Counted from the stretch's first letter, positions 33,720 to 43,027 are shown. The stretch: 48,523 nucleotides of DNA from a bacterium (GCA_023666335.1 JAMPCE010000001.1:1-48523), one strand, 5' to 3'. Program-made: numbers and translations. Notes: generated by a model from the sequence alone, not told the origin.

Positions 33720-33896
33720 ATGTCAAACGTTATCGTAAAAGAAAACGAGACTCTGGACAGCGCGTTACGCCGCTTCAAAAGAAGCTGCGCAAAGGCGGGG
33801 ATCCAGCAGGAGATTCGTAAGAGGGAGCATTACGAGAAGCCCAGCGTAAGACGTAAGAAAAAGTCTGAAGCGGCAAGAAAGCGCAAGTATAACTAA
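33720..33896 (+). CDS. rpsU: 30S ribosomal protein S21
   Basis: A 58-aa, very basic protein beginning [20 protein letters not shown] and ending [15 protein letters not shown], which is S21 throughout. S21 is the small-subunit protein near the anti-Shine-Dalgarno region of 16S rRNA. It has its own strong promoter and its own terminator, so it is monocistronic here. The ribosome site is AGGGAGG at 33702-33708, somewhat far, with a closer AGGTG at 33711. Confidence 0.96.
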   Translation: MSNVIVKENETLDSALRRFKRSCAKAGIQQEIRKREHYEKPSVRRKKKSEAARKRKYN

Positions 33897-33905
33897 GCTT
33901 ATCGG

Positions 33906-33932
33906 GAACAGGTCGAACGGCCTGTTCTTTTT
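33906..33932 (+). terminator. rho-independent terminator of rpsU
   Basis: GAACAGGTC pairs with GGCCTGTTC around a GAAC loop (33906-33927), followed by TTTTT. Confidence 0.88.
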
Positions 33933-33985
33933 ATGTGCGCATCCGCATACCTATAGGTAATAAGAACCCTTGGGGGTGATTTCGT

Positions 33986-35170
33986 TTGCGGACAGGAAAG
34001 AAACGGATCGTACTATGGCTTTTGTTTAGCGGAATCCTTGTAAATTCCCTTTTTATGGCATTGACCATATCAGTCAGTGCGGCGCCGGAGGTGGGTACGC
34101 CCTCCTATATCGTGATGGAGGCGTCCACGGGTCAGGTGATCTGCGAGCAGGATGCGGACACAAAGCGGAGCCCGGCAAGCATCACAAAGATCATGACCCT
34201 GCTTATCATCTTTGAGCACTTAAAGAGCGGGAGGATCCGCCTTACGGACGAGGTGACGACCAGCGCGTATGCGCAGTCTATGGGCGGTTCCCAGGTCTTT
34301 TTGGAAGAGGGCGAGACACAGACGCTCGAGACCATGATCAAGTGCATCGCGGTTGCGAGCGGCAACGACGCAAGCGTCGCGGTGGCGGAGTACATAGCGG
34401 GAAGCGAGACGGAGTTTGTCAAGCTGATGAACGAGAAAGCGGAGGCGCTGGGGATGCAGAATACGCATTTTGAGGACTGCTGCGGCCTGACGGATTCCGA
34501 CGGTCATTTTTCCTCGGCAAGAGACGTTGCCATCATGTCCAGGGAGCTGATCACGAAATATCCGGAGGTCTTCGATTACACAAAGATCTGGATGGAGGAT
34601 ATCGAGCACAGGACGGCGCGGGGCACGAGCGTCTTTACGCTTTCCAGTACCAATAAGCTCTTGAAGCAGTATGAGTGGACGACGGGCTTAAAGACCGGTT
34701 CCACTTCAAAGGCGCTCTACTGCCTGTCCGCTACGGCCAATAAGGACGGGATGGAGCTGATTGCGGTGGTCATGGCGGCGCCCGATCCCAAGACCCGCTT
34801 TCAGGATGCGATGTCGCTCTTAAGTTACGGGTACAGTGTGAGCCAGATGTATACGGATGAGAACGGCGATCCCTTACCGTCGCAGAAAGTGGAGGGCGGT
34901 GTGGAAGATACGGTGAATCTGGTGTATGCTTCCCCGTTTTCCTATCTGGATACGGCGGGAAATAACTTAAACGACATCGAGAAGGAGATCAGCCTGCCGG
35001 GGGTGGTGACAGCGCCCGTCGCTGAGGGGGATGCCGTCGGAGAGGCGGTCTATAAGCTGAACGGTACGCGCATCGGCAGCGTTTCCATTCTGGCGGCAAA
35101 GGGCGTCGAGAAAGCGCGCTATCGGGATTACTGTAAGAAAGTGTGCCTGCGCTATCTGATGAACCGATAG
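33986..35170 (+). CDS. D-alanyl-D-alanine carboxypeptidase (S11 family, DacF-like)
   Basis: A 394-aa low-molecular-weight penicillin-binding protein that trims the terminal D-Ala of peptidoglycan stem peptides outside the membrane. Signal sequence at residues about 8-32; active-site motif SITK near residue 64, SGN near 125 and KTGST near 236 are all intact. The C-terminal domain and a final basic amphipathic stretch (YRDYCKKVCLRYLMNR) would anchor it to the membrane face. The start is a TTG at 33986, supported by GGGGGTGAT six bases upstream. A second family member lies at 37.7 kb. Confidence 0.9.
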   Translation: MRTGKKRIVLWLLFSGILVNSLFMALTISVSAAPEVGTPSYIVMEASTGQVICEQDADTKRSPASITKIMTLLIIFEHLKSGRIRLTDEVTTSAYAQSMGGSQVFLEEGETQTLETMIKCIAVASGNDASVAVAEYIAGSETEFVKLMNEKAEALGMQNTHFEDCCGLTDSDGHFSSARDVAIMSRELITKYPEVFDYTKIWMEDIEHRTARGTSVFTLSSTNKLLKQYEWTTGLKTGSTSKALYCLSATANKDGMELIAVVMAAPDPKTRFQDAMSLLSYGYSVSQMYTDENGDPLPSQKVEGGVEDTVNLVYASPFSYLDTAGNNLNDIEKEISLPGVVTAPVAEGDAVGEAVYKLNGTRIGSVSILAAKGVEKARYRDYCKKVCLRYLMNR

Positions 35171-35185
35171 AACAAAAGTTCGCTG

Positions 35186-35214
35186 ATTGCGGTATGGTGG
35201 GCGGTATGGTACAA
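35186..35214 (+). promoter_or_regulatory. sigma-A promoter of the metallophosphoesterase unit
   Basis: TTGCGG at 35186-35191, a 17-base spacer and TACAAT at 35209-35214 with TGG before it. Confidence 0.6.
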
Positions 35215-35299
35215 TATATTGCGTGTATCGGCAGATTTACAGCGAGTGTGTGTGGGAAATGCGGAGCATTTCGAGTCTGCGCAGATGTCAGGAGGGACT

Positions 35300-36157
35300 A
35301 TGGCGGCGATGTTCATTGCGGTTATCTGTGTGGTCATTTTGATCGGGCTGCTCTCGGCGGCTCTTGACAGCAACCGCTTTGTGACGCGCACCTATGAGAT
35401 CCGGTCCGAAAAGGTCTTAAAGCCCTGCCGTCTCGTCCTGCTGGCGGATCTGCACAATAAATCTTTCGGAAGAGAGAACGAGAGACTGCTCTCCGCGATC
35501 GAGGAGATCGCGCCGGATGCGGTTCTTGCGGCGGGCGATATGCTGACGGCAAAGCGCGGCGCGGATTTTGGGAACGCGCTTGCCCTGATGGAGCGCCTTG
35601 CCGCGCGTTTTCCTGTCTATTACGGCATGGGAAACCACGAATATCGGCTGGGACTGTATCCGGAAAAGTACCCGGGTATGTATGAAAGCTACATGGAGGG
35701 CTTAAAAAAGGCGGGGATCGAGCCGCTCATCAATGAGAGCGCTTATCTGCCCGCATGGAATATCACCGTCTGCGGCGCGCAGATCGACAGGGACTATTAT
35801 CGGCATTTCAGGCGGGCGCCGATGGAGCCTGCCTATCTGACAAAAATACTGGGGACGCCGGAGCGGGAGACATTTCAACTGCTGATCGCCCACAATCCGG
35901 TCTATTTTGACGCGTATGCAGAATGGGGGGCGGATCTTGTCGTGGCGGGTCATGTGCACGGCGGCATCATGCGGCTGCCGATCCTTGGCGGCGTGCTCTC
36001 GCCGAGCCTGACGCTGTTTCCGAAGTACGACGGCGGTATCTTCCGGGAGCATGGCAGCACGATGATCCTGAGCCGGGGCTTAAGCAGCCACACGATACCG
36101 ATCCGCATCTTTAATCCGGGCGAGCTGATCGTGATCACCTTAGAGCCGGACAAGTAG
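35300..36157 (+). CDS. membrane-anchored metallophosphoesterase (YkuE/YaeI-like)
   Basis: A 285-aa calcineurin-like phosphoesterase with one N-terminal membrane segment (residues about 3-22). The metal-site blocks are all present: LLADLHN near residue 52, AAGDML near 84, GNHEYR near 117, AHN near 196 and GHVHGG near 219. Related proteins act on phosphodiesters at the membrane; the substrate is unknown. The frame is open from 35219 but CAGGAGG at 35289-35295 supports the ATG at 35300. It ends 25 bases before scpA and probably leads that operon. Confidence 0.82.
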   Translation: MAAMFIAVICVVILIGLLSAALDSNRFVTRTYEIRSEKVLKPCRLVLLADLHNKSFGRENERLLSAIEEIAPDAVLAAGDMLTAKRGADFGNALALMERLAARFPVYYGMGNHEYRLGLYPEKYPGMYESYMEGLKKAGIEPLINESAYLPAWNITVCGAQIDRDYYRHFRRAPMEPAYLTKILGTPERETFQLLIAHNPVYFDAYAEWGADLVVAGHVHGGIMRLPILGGVLSPSLTLFPKYDGGIFREHGSTMILSRGLSSHTIPIRIFNPGELIVITLEPDK

Positions 36158-36182
36158 TTTTGAAATAGAGAGAGGACAGGCT

Positions 36183-36965
36183 ATGGCAATTCCTGTGAAA
36201 TTGGAGGTGTTTGAGGGTCCGCTGGATCTGCTCTTACACCTGATCGATAAGAATAAAGTGGATATTTACGACATCCCCATCGTGGAGATCACGGAGCAGT
36301 ATCTGGATTATATCAAACAGATGGAGACGGAGGATATGAACGTCGTGAGCGAGTTCCTGGTGATGGCAGCCACGCTCATTGACATCAAGTGCCGGATGCT
36401 CCTGCCGAAAGAAGTAAACGAAGAGGGGGAGGAGGAAGATCCCCGGGCGGAACTGGTGGAAAAGCTGTTGGAGTACAAGATGTGCAAATATATGTCCTAC
36501 GAATTGCGGGACCGCATGGTGGACGCGGAGAAAAGCCTGTACAAGCCGCCGACGCTGCCGCCGGAAGTGGCGGATTACCGCCAGCCTGTGGACTATGAGG
36601 AACTGATTGGGGATATGACCCTGCAAAAACTCCACGAGATCTTCAAGCAGACGATGAAGCGGCAGGAGGACAAGATCGACCCTGTCAGAAGCACGTTCGG
36701 CAGGATCGAGAAAGACGAGATCGATCTGGACTTAAAGACCACTTATGTGGAAGCCTATGTGAGGAGCCACAAAACGTTCAGTTTTCGGAAACTGCTGGAA
36801 AAGCAGCACAGTAAAATGGAGATCATCGTAACGTTTCTGGTGGTTCTGGAACTGATCAAGACGGGGCGCATCGGCATCGAACAGGAAGACACTTTCTCGG
36901 ATATCATCATCACGGCGAAAGAGACGGCGGACGACGGACCGCTGCAGCTTACCAGCGTCAGTTGA
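36183..36965 (+). CDS. scpA: segregation and condensation protein A
   Basis: A 260-aa kleisin that bridges the heads of SMC with ScpB to compact and segregate the chromosome. It begins MAIPVKLEVFEGPLDLLLHL, the family hallmark, followed by IDKNKVDIYDIPIVEITEQY. The C-terminal winged-helix (FRKLLEKQHSKMEIIVTFLVVLELIK near residue 200) is present. Full length. scpB follows after an 89-base gap. Confidence 0.95.
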   Translation: MAIPVKLEVFEGPLDLLLHLIDKNKVDIYDIPIVEITEQYLDYIKQMETEDMNVVSEFLVMAATLIDIKCRMLLPKEVNEEGEEEDPRAELVEKLLEYKMCKYMSYELRDRMVDAEKSLYKPPTLPPEVADYRQPVDYEELIGDMTLQKLHEIFKQTMKRQEDKIDPVRSTFGRIEKDEIDLDLKTTYVEAYVRSHKTFSFRKLLEKQHSKMEIIVTFLVVLELIKTGRIGIEQEDTFSDIIITAKETADDGPLQLTSVS

Positions 36966-37054
36966 CCAAATGAGTCAACAAACGGCAGGCAAAATCAATG
37001 GACGAAGTGAAAACAAACGGGAACATGAAATAAAGCGGTAAGAGGAAACAAATT

Positions 37055-37624
37055 ATGGAGAAGAACAAGGCAAAGGCGGTGCTGGAAGCGATCCTGTTCA
37101 CGATGGGGGACTCCGTGGAGATCGACAGGCTTGCCGCCGTGATCGAGGAAGATAAGGAAACAACGAAAAATCTGCTGGACGAGATGGCGGAGGATTATCA
37201 GAAAGAAAACCGGGGGATCGCGCTCACGACGCTCGACAATGCGGTGCAGATGTGCACAAAGAGCGAGCTCTACGAGTACCTGATCAAGATCGCGAAGACC
37301 CCGAAAAAATTCGCGCTCACGGACACGCTGCTCGAGACCCTTTCCATCATCGCCTACAAGCAGCCCATCACGAGGCTGGAGATCGAGAAAGTAAGGGGCG
37401 TAAGCTGCGACCATGCCGTCAACAGGCTTCTGGAATTTGAACTGATCACCGAGGTGGGCAGGCTCGACGCGCCGGGAAGACCGCTTTTGTTTGGCACGAC
37501 GGAGCAGTTTCTTAGGAGTTTCGGGGTAAAATCCATCGAGGAACTGCCGGAGCTTTCCGCCGTGCAGATCGAGGAATTTAAGCAGCAGGCGGAGTCCGAA
37601 GTGGAGATGCAGCTGGATATCTGA
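37055..37624 (+). CDS. scpB: segregation and condensation protein B
   Basis: A 189-aa double winged-helix partner of ScpA. Typical regions: KAVLEAILFTMGDSVEIDRLA at the N-terminus and LETLSIIAYKQPITRLEIEKVRGV near residue 95, then GRLDAPGRPLLFGTTEQFL near 143. AGAGG lies nine bases before the ATG. Confidence 0.95.
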   Translation: MEKNKAKAVLEAILFTMGDSVEIDRLAAVIEEDKETTKNLLDEMAEDYQKENRGIALTTLDNAVQMCTKSELYEYLIKIAKTPKKFALTDTLLETLSIIAYKQPITRLEIEKVRGVSCDHAVNRLLEFELITEVGRLDAPGRPLLFGTTEQFLRSFGVKSIEELPELSAVQIEEFKQQAESEVEMQLDI

Positions 37625-37697
37625 CGGAGAGTCATGCTGTCATACAAAAGGAAGACGCGCATATATATTAACGAGTGAAAAAGAGTCGGGAATCTTT

Positions 37698-38969
37698 ATG
37701 CGTGTCTTGAAATCTGGCAGAGTAGAACGTCCAAAAAAGCGTCAATGGAAGCGAAACTATTACAGGGTGGCTGCTATCGTCTTAGCGGCTGCCCTGTTCT
37801 GTTGTCCGATTCGGTCAATCTATGCCGAAGAAAAAGAAAAGGATGACCTGCAGCTCTATGCGCAGGCAGCAGTCCTGATGGATGCGGACTCAGGGCGGGT
37901 GCTCTACGGAAAAAACGAGAAAGACGTTCTCCCTATGGCAAGCACGACGAAGATCATGACCTGTATTCTGGCGCTTGAGTACGGCGATCCGGAGCAGATC
38001 GTGGAGGCGTCCGCCTATGCGGCGGGGATGCCGAAAGTGAAATTATATGTAAAATCGGGCGAAAAATATCGGTTGGGAGATTTGCTGTATTCTCTGATGT
38101 TAGAGTCCCATAACGACGCGGCGGTGGTGATTGCCGAGGGCGTGGGCGGCAGCGTGGAGCGCTTTGCTTCCATGATGAATCAGAAAGCCCGCGATATCGG
38201 GTGCTATGACAGTTATTTCATCACGCCAAACGGCTTGGACGCGACGGTGAACGAGACGGGAAAGATTCACTCCACCACGGCGGCGGACTTGGCAAAGATC
38301 ATGGCTTACTGCGTGACGGATTCTCCGAAAAAAGAGGAGTTTCTTGAGATTACCCGCACATTGGGCTACGATTTTACCGATGCGGACGGCACGAGGAGCT
38401 TTCATTGCGATAATCACAACGCCTTTCTGGGCATGATGGAGGAGGCGCTTTCCGGAAAGACGGGATTTACCAATCAGGCAGGATACTGCTATGTCGGGGC
38501 GCTCGAGAGCGAAGGGCGCATCTTTACCGTGGCGCTCCTGGCGTGCGGCTGGCCGAACAACAGGAGCTATAAATGGAGCGATATGAAAAAACTTGCGGCT
38601 TACGGCATGGAACATTACCGCTATCGGGATATCTATGAAGAGAAAGACTTTGCGGACATTCCCGTGCGGGGCGGCATTGCGGGAGAGGATGGAACGCCCT
38701 GGGAGGAAGCCTTTGTCGGCGTCTCGATGGAGGAGCGGGAAAAAAGCCTCCCCTATCTGCTCTGCGAGGAAGACCAAGTGGAGGTAAGGACCCGCGTGGA
38801 AACGGTTCTTGCCGCGCCCGTCGCCGCGGGAGAAAAGGCGGGGGAAGTGTCTTATTACCTGAACGGAGAGCTTGTCAGGCGCTATGATGTGCTGACAGAA
38901 AGTGCGGTGGAGGCGCAGAGCTTTTTGTGGATTCTGGAATATCTCGTAAAACTTGCAATTTTTTTCTAA
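37698..38969 (+). CDS. D-alanyl-D-alanine carboxypeptidase (S11 family, DacB-like)
   Basis: A 423-aa penicillin-binding protein with a basic cytoplasmic tail, a membrane segment (about residues 23-40) and the S11 motifs STTK near residue 81, SHN near 137 (in place of SGN) and KTG near 255. In Bacillus a sporulation carboxypeptidase (dacB) lies shortly after scpAB, and this gene has that position; spmA and spmB do not follow. SHN at the second motif is a known variant but differs from the gene at 33986. A C-terminal hydrophobic end (FLWILEYLVKLAIFF) may attach it to the membrane. Confidence 0.87.
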   Translation: MRVLKSGRVERPKKRQWKRNYYRVAAIVLAAALFCCPIRSIYAEEKEKDDLQLYAQAAVLMDADSGRVLYGKNEKDVLPMASTTKIMTCILALEYGDPEQIVEASAYAAGMPKVKLYVKSGEKYRLGDLLYSLMLESHNDAAVVIAEGVGGSVERFASMMNQKARDIGCYDSYFITPNGLDATVNETGKIHSTTAADLAKIMAYCVTDSPKKEEFLEITRTLGYDFTDADGTRSFHCDNHNAFLGMMEEALSGKTGFTNQAGYCYVGALESEGRIFTVALLACGWPNNRSYKWSDMKKLAAYGMEHYRYRDIYEEKDFADIPVRGGIAGEDGTPWEEAFVGVSMEEREKSLPYLLCEEDQVEVRTRVETVLAAPVAAGEKAGEVSYYLNGELVRRYDVLTESAVEAQSFLWILEYLVKLAIFF

Positions 38970-38996
38970 AATCTGCTGGTCGGGGAATGGATTCTG

Positions 38997-39036
38997 TGTT
39001 ATACTACATTAGTATGTTATGCCACTTTGTGGTAAC
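38997..39036 (+). promoter_or_regulatory. extended -10 promoter and inverted repeat ahead of the decarboxylase operon
   Basis: TG-T-TATACT at 38997-39005 with no good -35. Starting about four bases after the expected start site, GTTA-TG-CCAC (39016-39025), loop TTT and GTGG-TAAC (39029-39036) form an eight-pair stem with a two-base bulge, then GTTTTATTATTT. It may be an operator or a weak attenuator. Confidence 0.5.
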
Positions 39037-39082
39037 GTTTTATTATTTATAATTTATTATCATATAAATGGAGGGCTGAAAA

Positions 39083-40510
39083 ATGAGTACTACATCTCAA
39101 GCGAGTCAAAGAATCAATGCTTTACTCGATGAAAACAGTTTCGTTGAGATCGGCGGTCTCGTGACGGCGAGAGCTACGGATTTCAATCTGAAACAGACCG
39201 AGACTCCGTCAGACGGCGTTGTGACCGGCTACGGCGTGATAAACGGCAGTCTCGTGTATGTCTACAGCCAGGACGCATCCGTCCTCGGCGGGTCTGTGGG
39301 TGAGATGCACGCAAAGAAGATCGTGAATCTTTACGAGCTGGCTATGAAGATGGGCGCGCCGGTGATCGGGCTGATCGACTCCGCGGGATTACGTCTCCAG
39401 GAGGCGACCGATGCGCTAAACGGCTTCGGCGAGATCTACAGGAGCCAGGTGATGGCGTCCGGCGTGATCCCGCAGATCGCGGCTGTGTTCGGAAGCTGCG
39501 GCGGCGGACTCGCCCTGATTCCGGCGATGGCGGATTTCACGTTTATGGAAGAGACGAAGGCGAAGCTGTTCGTCAATTCTCCCAATGCCCTTGAGGGCAA
39601 TGAGATTTCCCGCTGCGACACGTCGTCGGCGGCATTCCAGAGCGAAGAGACGGGGTTGGTGGATATGGTGGCGGACGAGCTTTCCATTCTGGCGCAGATC
39701 AGACAGCTCGTGTCGATCCTGCCCGCGAACAATGCCGATCTGGCATGGACGGAGTGCACGGACGACTTGAACCGCGCCTGCGCGGAGATTTCCGGCTGTG
39801 TGGGCGATACGGCGATCGCACTGTCCCAGATCGCGGACGACGGTTTGTTTGTGGAAGTAAAGCAGGATTACGCGAAAGATATGGCAGCAGGTTTTATCCG
39901 CTTAAACGGCGCGACGGTCGGCGCGGTGGCAAACCGCACGGAAGTTTACGACGACAAGGGCGAACTTGTTGAGAAGTTTGACGCGGCGCTTTCCGCAAGA
40001 GGCGCGGAGAAAGCGGCAGAGTTCGTAAGTTTTTGCGACGCTTTTGACATTCCGGTGCTCTCCCTCACCAACGTGACGGGCTTTGCGGCGACCAAGTGCG
40101 CCGAGAAACGCATGGCAAAGGCGGCAGGCAGGCTGGTCTATGCCTTTGCGAACGCTACGGTCCCCAAAGTAAACGTGATCATCGGCAAGGCTTACGGCAG
40201 CGCTTACGTGGCGATGAATTCCAAGGCGGTCGGCGCGGATATCACCATCGCATGGCCGAATGCCGAGATCGGCATGATGGATGCTGGTCTGGCGGCAAAG
40301 ATCATCTGCGACGGTCAGGGCGCGGAAGCCATCGATGCCTGCGCGAAGGAATATGAAGCGCTGCAGAACAACGTGACGAGCGCGGCAAAGAGAGGGTATG
40401 TAGATCAGATCGTGGAGCCGGCGGACACCAGAAAGTATGTGATCGGCGCCTTCGAGATGCTCTCCTCCAAGACAGAGGGACGTCCCGAGAAAAAACACGG
40501 CACGGTCTGA
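39083..40510 (+). CDS. acyl-CoA carboxyltransferase subunit (MmdA/12S-like)
   Basis: A 475-aa crotonase-fold carboxyltransferase of the family that includes methylmalonyl-CoA decarboxylase alpha, propionyl-CoA carboxylase beta and the 12S subunit of transcarboxylase. Two half-domains are visible: the CoA-binding GSCGGGLALIPAMADFTFM near residue 133 and the biotin-side GKAYGSAYVAMNSKAVGAD near 370, with LTNVTGFAATKCAEKR near 325 in place of the usual D.PGF. It moves CO2 between an acyl-CoA and carrier biotin. At 475 aa it is somewhat short for the family. It heads an operon with OadG, biotin carrier, OadB and a 5S-like enzyme. Which acyl-CoA is used cannot be told from sequence. Confidence 0.85.
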   Translation: MSTTSQASQRINALLDENSFVEIGGLVTARATDFNLKQTETPSDGVVTGYGVINGSLVYVYSQDASVLGGSVGEMHAKKIVNLYELAMKMGAPVIGLIDSAGLRLQEATDALNGFGEIYRSQVMASGVIPQIAAVFGSCGGGLALIPAMADFTFMEETKAKLFVNSPNALEGNEISRCDTSSAAFQSEETGLVDMVADELSILAQIRQLVSILPANNADLAWTECTDDLNRACAEISGCVGDTAIALSQIADDGLFVEVKQDYAKDMAAGFIRLNGATVGAVANRTEVYDDKGELVEKFDAALSARGAEKAAEFVSFCDAFDIPVLSLTNVTGFAATKCAEKRMAKAAGRLVYAFANATVPKVNVIIGKAYGSAYVAMNSKAVGADITIAWPNAEIGMMDAGLAAKIICDGQGAEAIDACAKEYEALQNNVTSAAKRGYVDQIVEPADTRKYVIGAFEMLSSKTEGRPEKKHGTV

Positions 40511-40578
40511 TACGGCAGTCAGGTTTTTTCGTTTTGCAAATATGGTAGCTGCGGTCTTTACGCAGATTACGGAAAGGT

Positions 40579-41319
40579 ATGTGTAACGCTATGAAAAAAC
40601 GATTGGTAATATTGGGGATGATCACCTGCATGCTCTGTCTTGCGGCGTGCGGTGAAACAGAAGCGCAAAGCGGTCCCATAAACGACGAACAGGCATTGCA
40701 GATTGGTACGACCATCGTCGATCAGATGAATGCGATCGTAAGCCAGGGCGCCATCGAGCAGTATGTCGGAACCGATCCCATTCTCTCAAGCGGTTTCCGG
40801 GGATGGGAGAGCGCATTGGATGATATCGGCACCTACGAGGGCGCAAGCAGCGCTTCCGTGGCGTTCGAGGAGGACGAGGTGATTATCCGCGTGGAAGTGC
40901 TGGGTTCCTCCCACGATGCGGAGGTGGAGATCATTCTCGACAGTGCGCTTTCAAATTATCTGGGCATCACCACCAATGTGCATTATTCCACGGGGGAGAT
41001 CCTGGCGAAAGCCGGCATGAATACCCTGATCGGTATGGGAACCGTGTTCGCGGTCCTGATCCTGATCAGCCTGATCATTTCCTGCTTCACGCTGATCTCC
41101 AAGTTTGAGGCGAGGCAGAAGAAAGAAACGCCTGCGGAGACGGCGGCGTCCGACCCGATCGTGGAGCAGATCGCGGCAAAGGAAGAGCTTTCCGATGATA
41201 CGGAGCTTGTGGCGGTCATCGCGGCGGCGGTCGCGGCATATGAGGGAAGCGCCTCTACGGACGGTTTCGTGGTGCGGTCCATCAGAAAAGTAAATCAGAG
41301 CAAATGGCAGAATGCCTAA
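40579..41319 (+). CDS. OadG-family subunit with N-terminal lipoprotein domain
   Basis: A 246-aa protein in the gamma/delta-subunit slot. It opens with a lipoprotein signal ending LAAC (Cys20), then a soluble domain of about 115 residues that would lie outside the cell, one membrane segment (TVFAVLILISLIISCFTLI near residues 155-175) and a cytoplasmic Pro/Ala/Glu tail ending AYEGSASTDGFVVRSIRKVNQSKWQNA, the typical OadG C-terminus. Classical OadG is about 85 residues with only the membrane segment and tail. The added outer domain resembles small DUF3887-like folds only loosely. It should hold the biotin carrier and carboxyltransferase on the pump. Confidence 0.75.
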   Translation: MCNAMKKRLVILGMITCMLCLAACGETEAQSGPINDEQALQIGTTIVDQMNAIVSQGAIEQYVGTDPILSSGFRGWESALDDIGTYEGASSASVAFEEDEVIIRVEVLGSSHDAEVEIILDSALSNYLGITTNVHYSTGEILAKAGMNTLIGMGTVFAVLILISLIISCFTLISKFEARQKKETPAETAASDPIVEQIAAKEELSDDTELVAVIAAAVAAYEGSASTDGFVVRSIRKVNQSKWQNA

Positions 41320-41338
41320 GAGATAGGAGGATATCAAA

Positions 41339-41716
41339 ATGAAGAATTATACAATTACCGTAAATGGCAGCGTATATGATGTAGTGGTGGAAGAGGGCGC
41401 AAGCAGCGGCGCACCCGCGGCAGCGGCTCCTGCGGCTCCCAGAGCGGTTCCGAAAGCAGCGCCTGCGCCTGCGGCAGCACCCGCGGCATCCGGCGCGGCG
41501 GGCAGCATCAAGGTGGAAGCCGGAGCAGCCGGTAAGGTCTTCAAGATCGAGGCGAGCGTAGGCCAGGCAGTCAAGAAAGGCGACCCGGTCGTGATCGTCG
41601 AGGCGATGAAGATGGAGATTCCTGTAGTGGCTCCCGAGGACGGCACGGTAGCCAGCATCAATGTGGCAGTGGGCGATGCGGTCGAGGCGGGCGCGCTTCT
41701 TGCGACCTTGAAGTAA
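41339..41716 (+). CDS. biotin carboxyl carrier protein
   Basis: A 125-aa carrier: short N-terminal domain (MKNYTITVNGSVYDVVVEEG), a 30-residue Ala/Pro hinge and a biotinyl domain with the attachment site EAMKME at Lys91. Biotin on this lysine carries CO2 from a carboxyltransferase to the OadB pump. It is a 1.3S/MmdC-type carrier, free-standing rather than fused to the carboxyltransferase. GATAGGAGG precedes the ATG. Confidence 0.92.
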   Translation: MKNYTITVNGSVYDVVVEEGASSGAPAAAAPAAPRAVPKAAPAPAAAPAASGAAGSIKVEAGAAGKVFKIEASVGQAVKKGDPVVIVEAMKMEIPVVAPEDGTVASINVAVGDAVEAGALLATLK

Positions 41717-41777
41717 TCTGTGACGGTTCTCCCGTAAGGGCGGACTGCCGGAACAAAAACTACAGGAGGTTAAGAAA

Positions 41778-42923
41778 ATGTATATCGTTGAGACGCTTGA
41801 CAACCTGATACATCAGACTGCTTTCTTTAACCTGGAAGTGGGAAACTATATCATGATTGTCGTAGCACTTGTATTTCTATATCTGGCAATCGCCAAAGGT
41901 TTTGAACCGCTTTTGCTGGTTCCGATTGCTTTCGGTATGCTGCTCGTGAATATCTATCCCGATATCATGGCGGCGTATGGAGAGGATGGCGCAGGCGGCG
42001 GTCTGTTGTATTACTTCTACAAGCTGGACGAGTGGGCGATCTTGCCGAGCCTGATCTTTATGGGCGTGGGTGCGATGACGGACTTCGGTCCCCTGATCGC
42101 GAACCCGAAGAGCTTTCTCCTCGGCGCGGCGGCACAGTTTGGTATTTTCGCGGCTTATTTCGGCGCAATCTTCTTAGGCTTCAATGACAAGGCGGCGGCG
42201 GCTATCTCCATCATCGGCGGTGCAGACGGCCCGACTTCCATCTTCCTTGCCGGTAAGCTGGGGCAGACTACTCTGATGGGACCCATCGCGGTGGCGGCAT
42301 ACTCGTATATGGCGCTGGTGCCGATCATTCAGCCGCCCATTATGAAACTTTTCACGACGGAGAAAGAGCGGAAGATCAAGATGGGACAGCTTCGTCCCGT
42401 CAGTAAATTGGAGAAGATCCTCTTCCCCATCGTGGTGACGATCGTGGTTTCTCTGATCCTGCCGACCACAGCGCCCCTTGTCGGTATGCTGATGCTGGGG
42501 AATCTGTTCAGGGAGTGCGGCGTGGTGAGACAGCTGCAGGATACGGCTTCCAACGCCCTGATGTATATTGTCGTTATCGTCCTGGGTACCTCCGTTGGTG
42601 CGACCACCAGCGCAGAAGCGTTCTTAAACTGGGATACCATCAAGATCGTTATTTTAGGGTTGGTTGCCTTTGCTTTCGGCACGGCGGCAGGTGTGCTTTT
42701 CGGGAAACTGATGTGCATTGCGACCAAGGGCAAGGTGAATCCGCTGATCGGTTCCGCGGGCGTGTCTGCGGTGCCTATGGCGGCAAGAGTGTCACAGAAA
42801 GTCGGCGCGGAGGCGGATCCTACCAATTTCCTGCTGATGCACGCGATGGGACCGAATGTGGCGGGCGTTATCGGTACGGCGGTTGCAGCAGGTACCTTTA
42901 TGGCGGTGTTTGGAGTGTTCTAA
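41778..42923 (+). CDS. Na+-pumping decarboxylase beta subunit (OadB/MmdB/GcdB)
   Basis: A 381-aa integral membrane protein that decarboxylates carboxybiotin and uses the energy to expel Na+. The conserved [12 protein letters not shown] (with the Na+-site Asp, near residue 150), [17 protein letters not shown] near 323 and [18 protein letters not shown] near 355 are intact. About nine to eleven membrane segments. CAGGAGG lies nine bases upstream. It follows the biotin carrier by 61 bases. Confidence 0.94.
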   Translation: MYIVETLDNLIHQTAFFNLEVGNYIMIVVALVFLYLAIAKGFEPLLLVPIAFGMLLVNIYPDIMAAYGEDGAGGGLLYYFYKLDEWAILPSLIFMGVGAMTDFGPLIANPKSFLLGAAAQFGIFAAYFGAIFLGFNDKAAAAISIIGGADGPTSIFLAGKLGQTTLMGPIAVAAYSYMALVPIIQPPIMKLFTTEKERKIKMGQLRPVSKLEKILFPIVVTIVVSLILPTTAPLVGMLMLGNLFRECGVVRQLQDTASNALMYIVVIVLGTSVGATTSAEAFLNWDTIKIVILGLVAFAFGTAAGVLFGKLMCIATKGKVNPLIGSAGVSAVPMAARVSQKVGAEADPTNFLLMHAMGPNVAGVIGTAVAAGTFMAVFGVF

Positions 42924-42924
42924 T

Positions 42925-42973
42925 GGCGTAAATTTCTACGAAATTAACGCCTCGAGGCTGCATGGCAGCCTCG
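42925..42973 (+). other. tandem intercistronic hairpins after the OadB gene
   Basis: Stem 1: GGCGT-A-AATTTC (42925-42936), loop TAC, GAAATT-A-ACGCC (42940-42951), eleven pairs around one A-A mismatch. Stem 2: CGAGGCTGC (42953-42961), loop ATG, GCAGCCTCG (42965-42973). No T run follows. It could be a processing, stability or attenuation site inside the operon. Confidence 0.6.
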
Positions 42974-43027
42974 GCATGGAATATTTTCGGTGTTGAATAA
43001 TTAAAAAATGAAAGGAATGAGAATATA

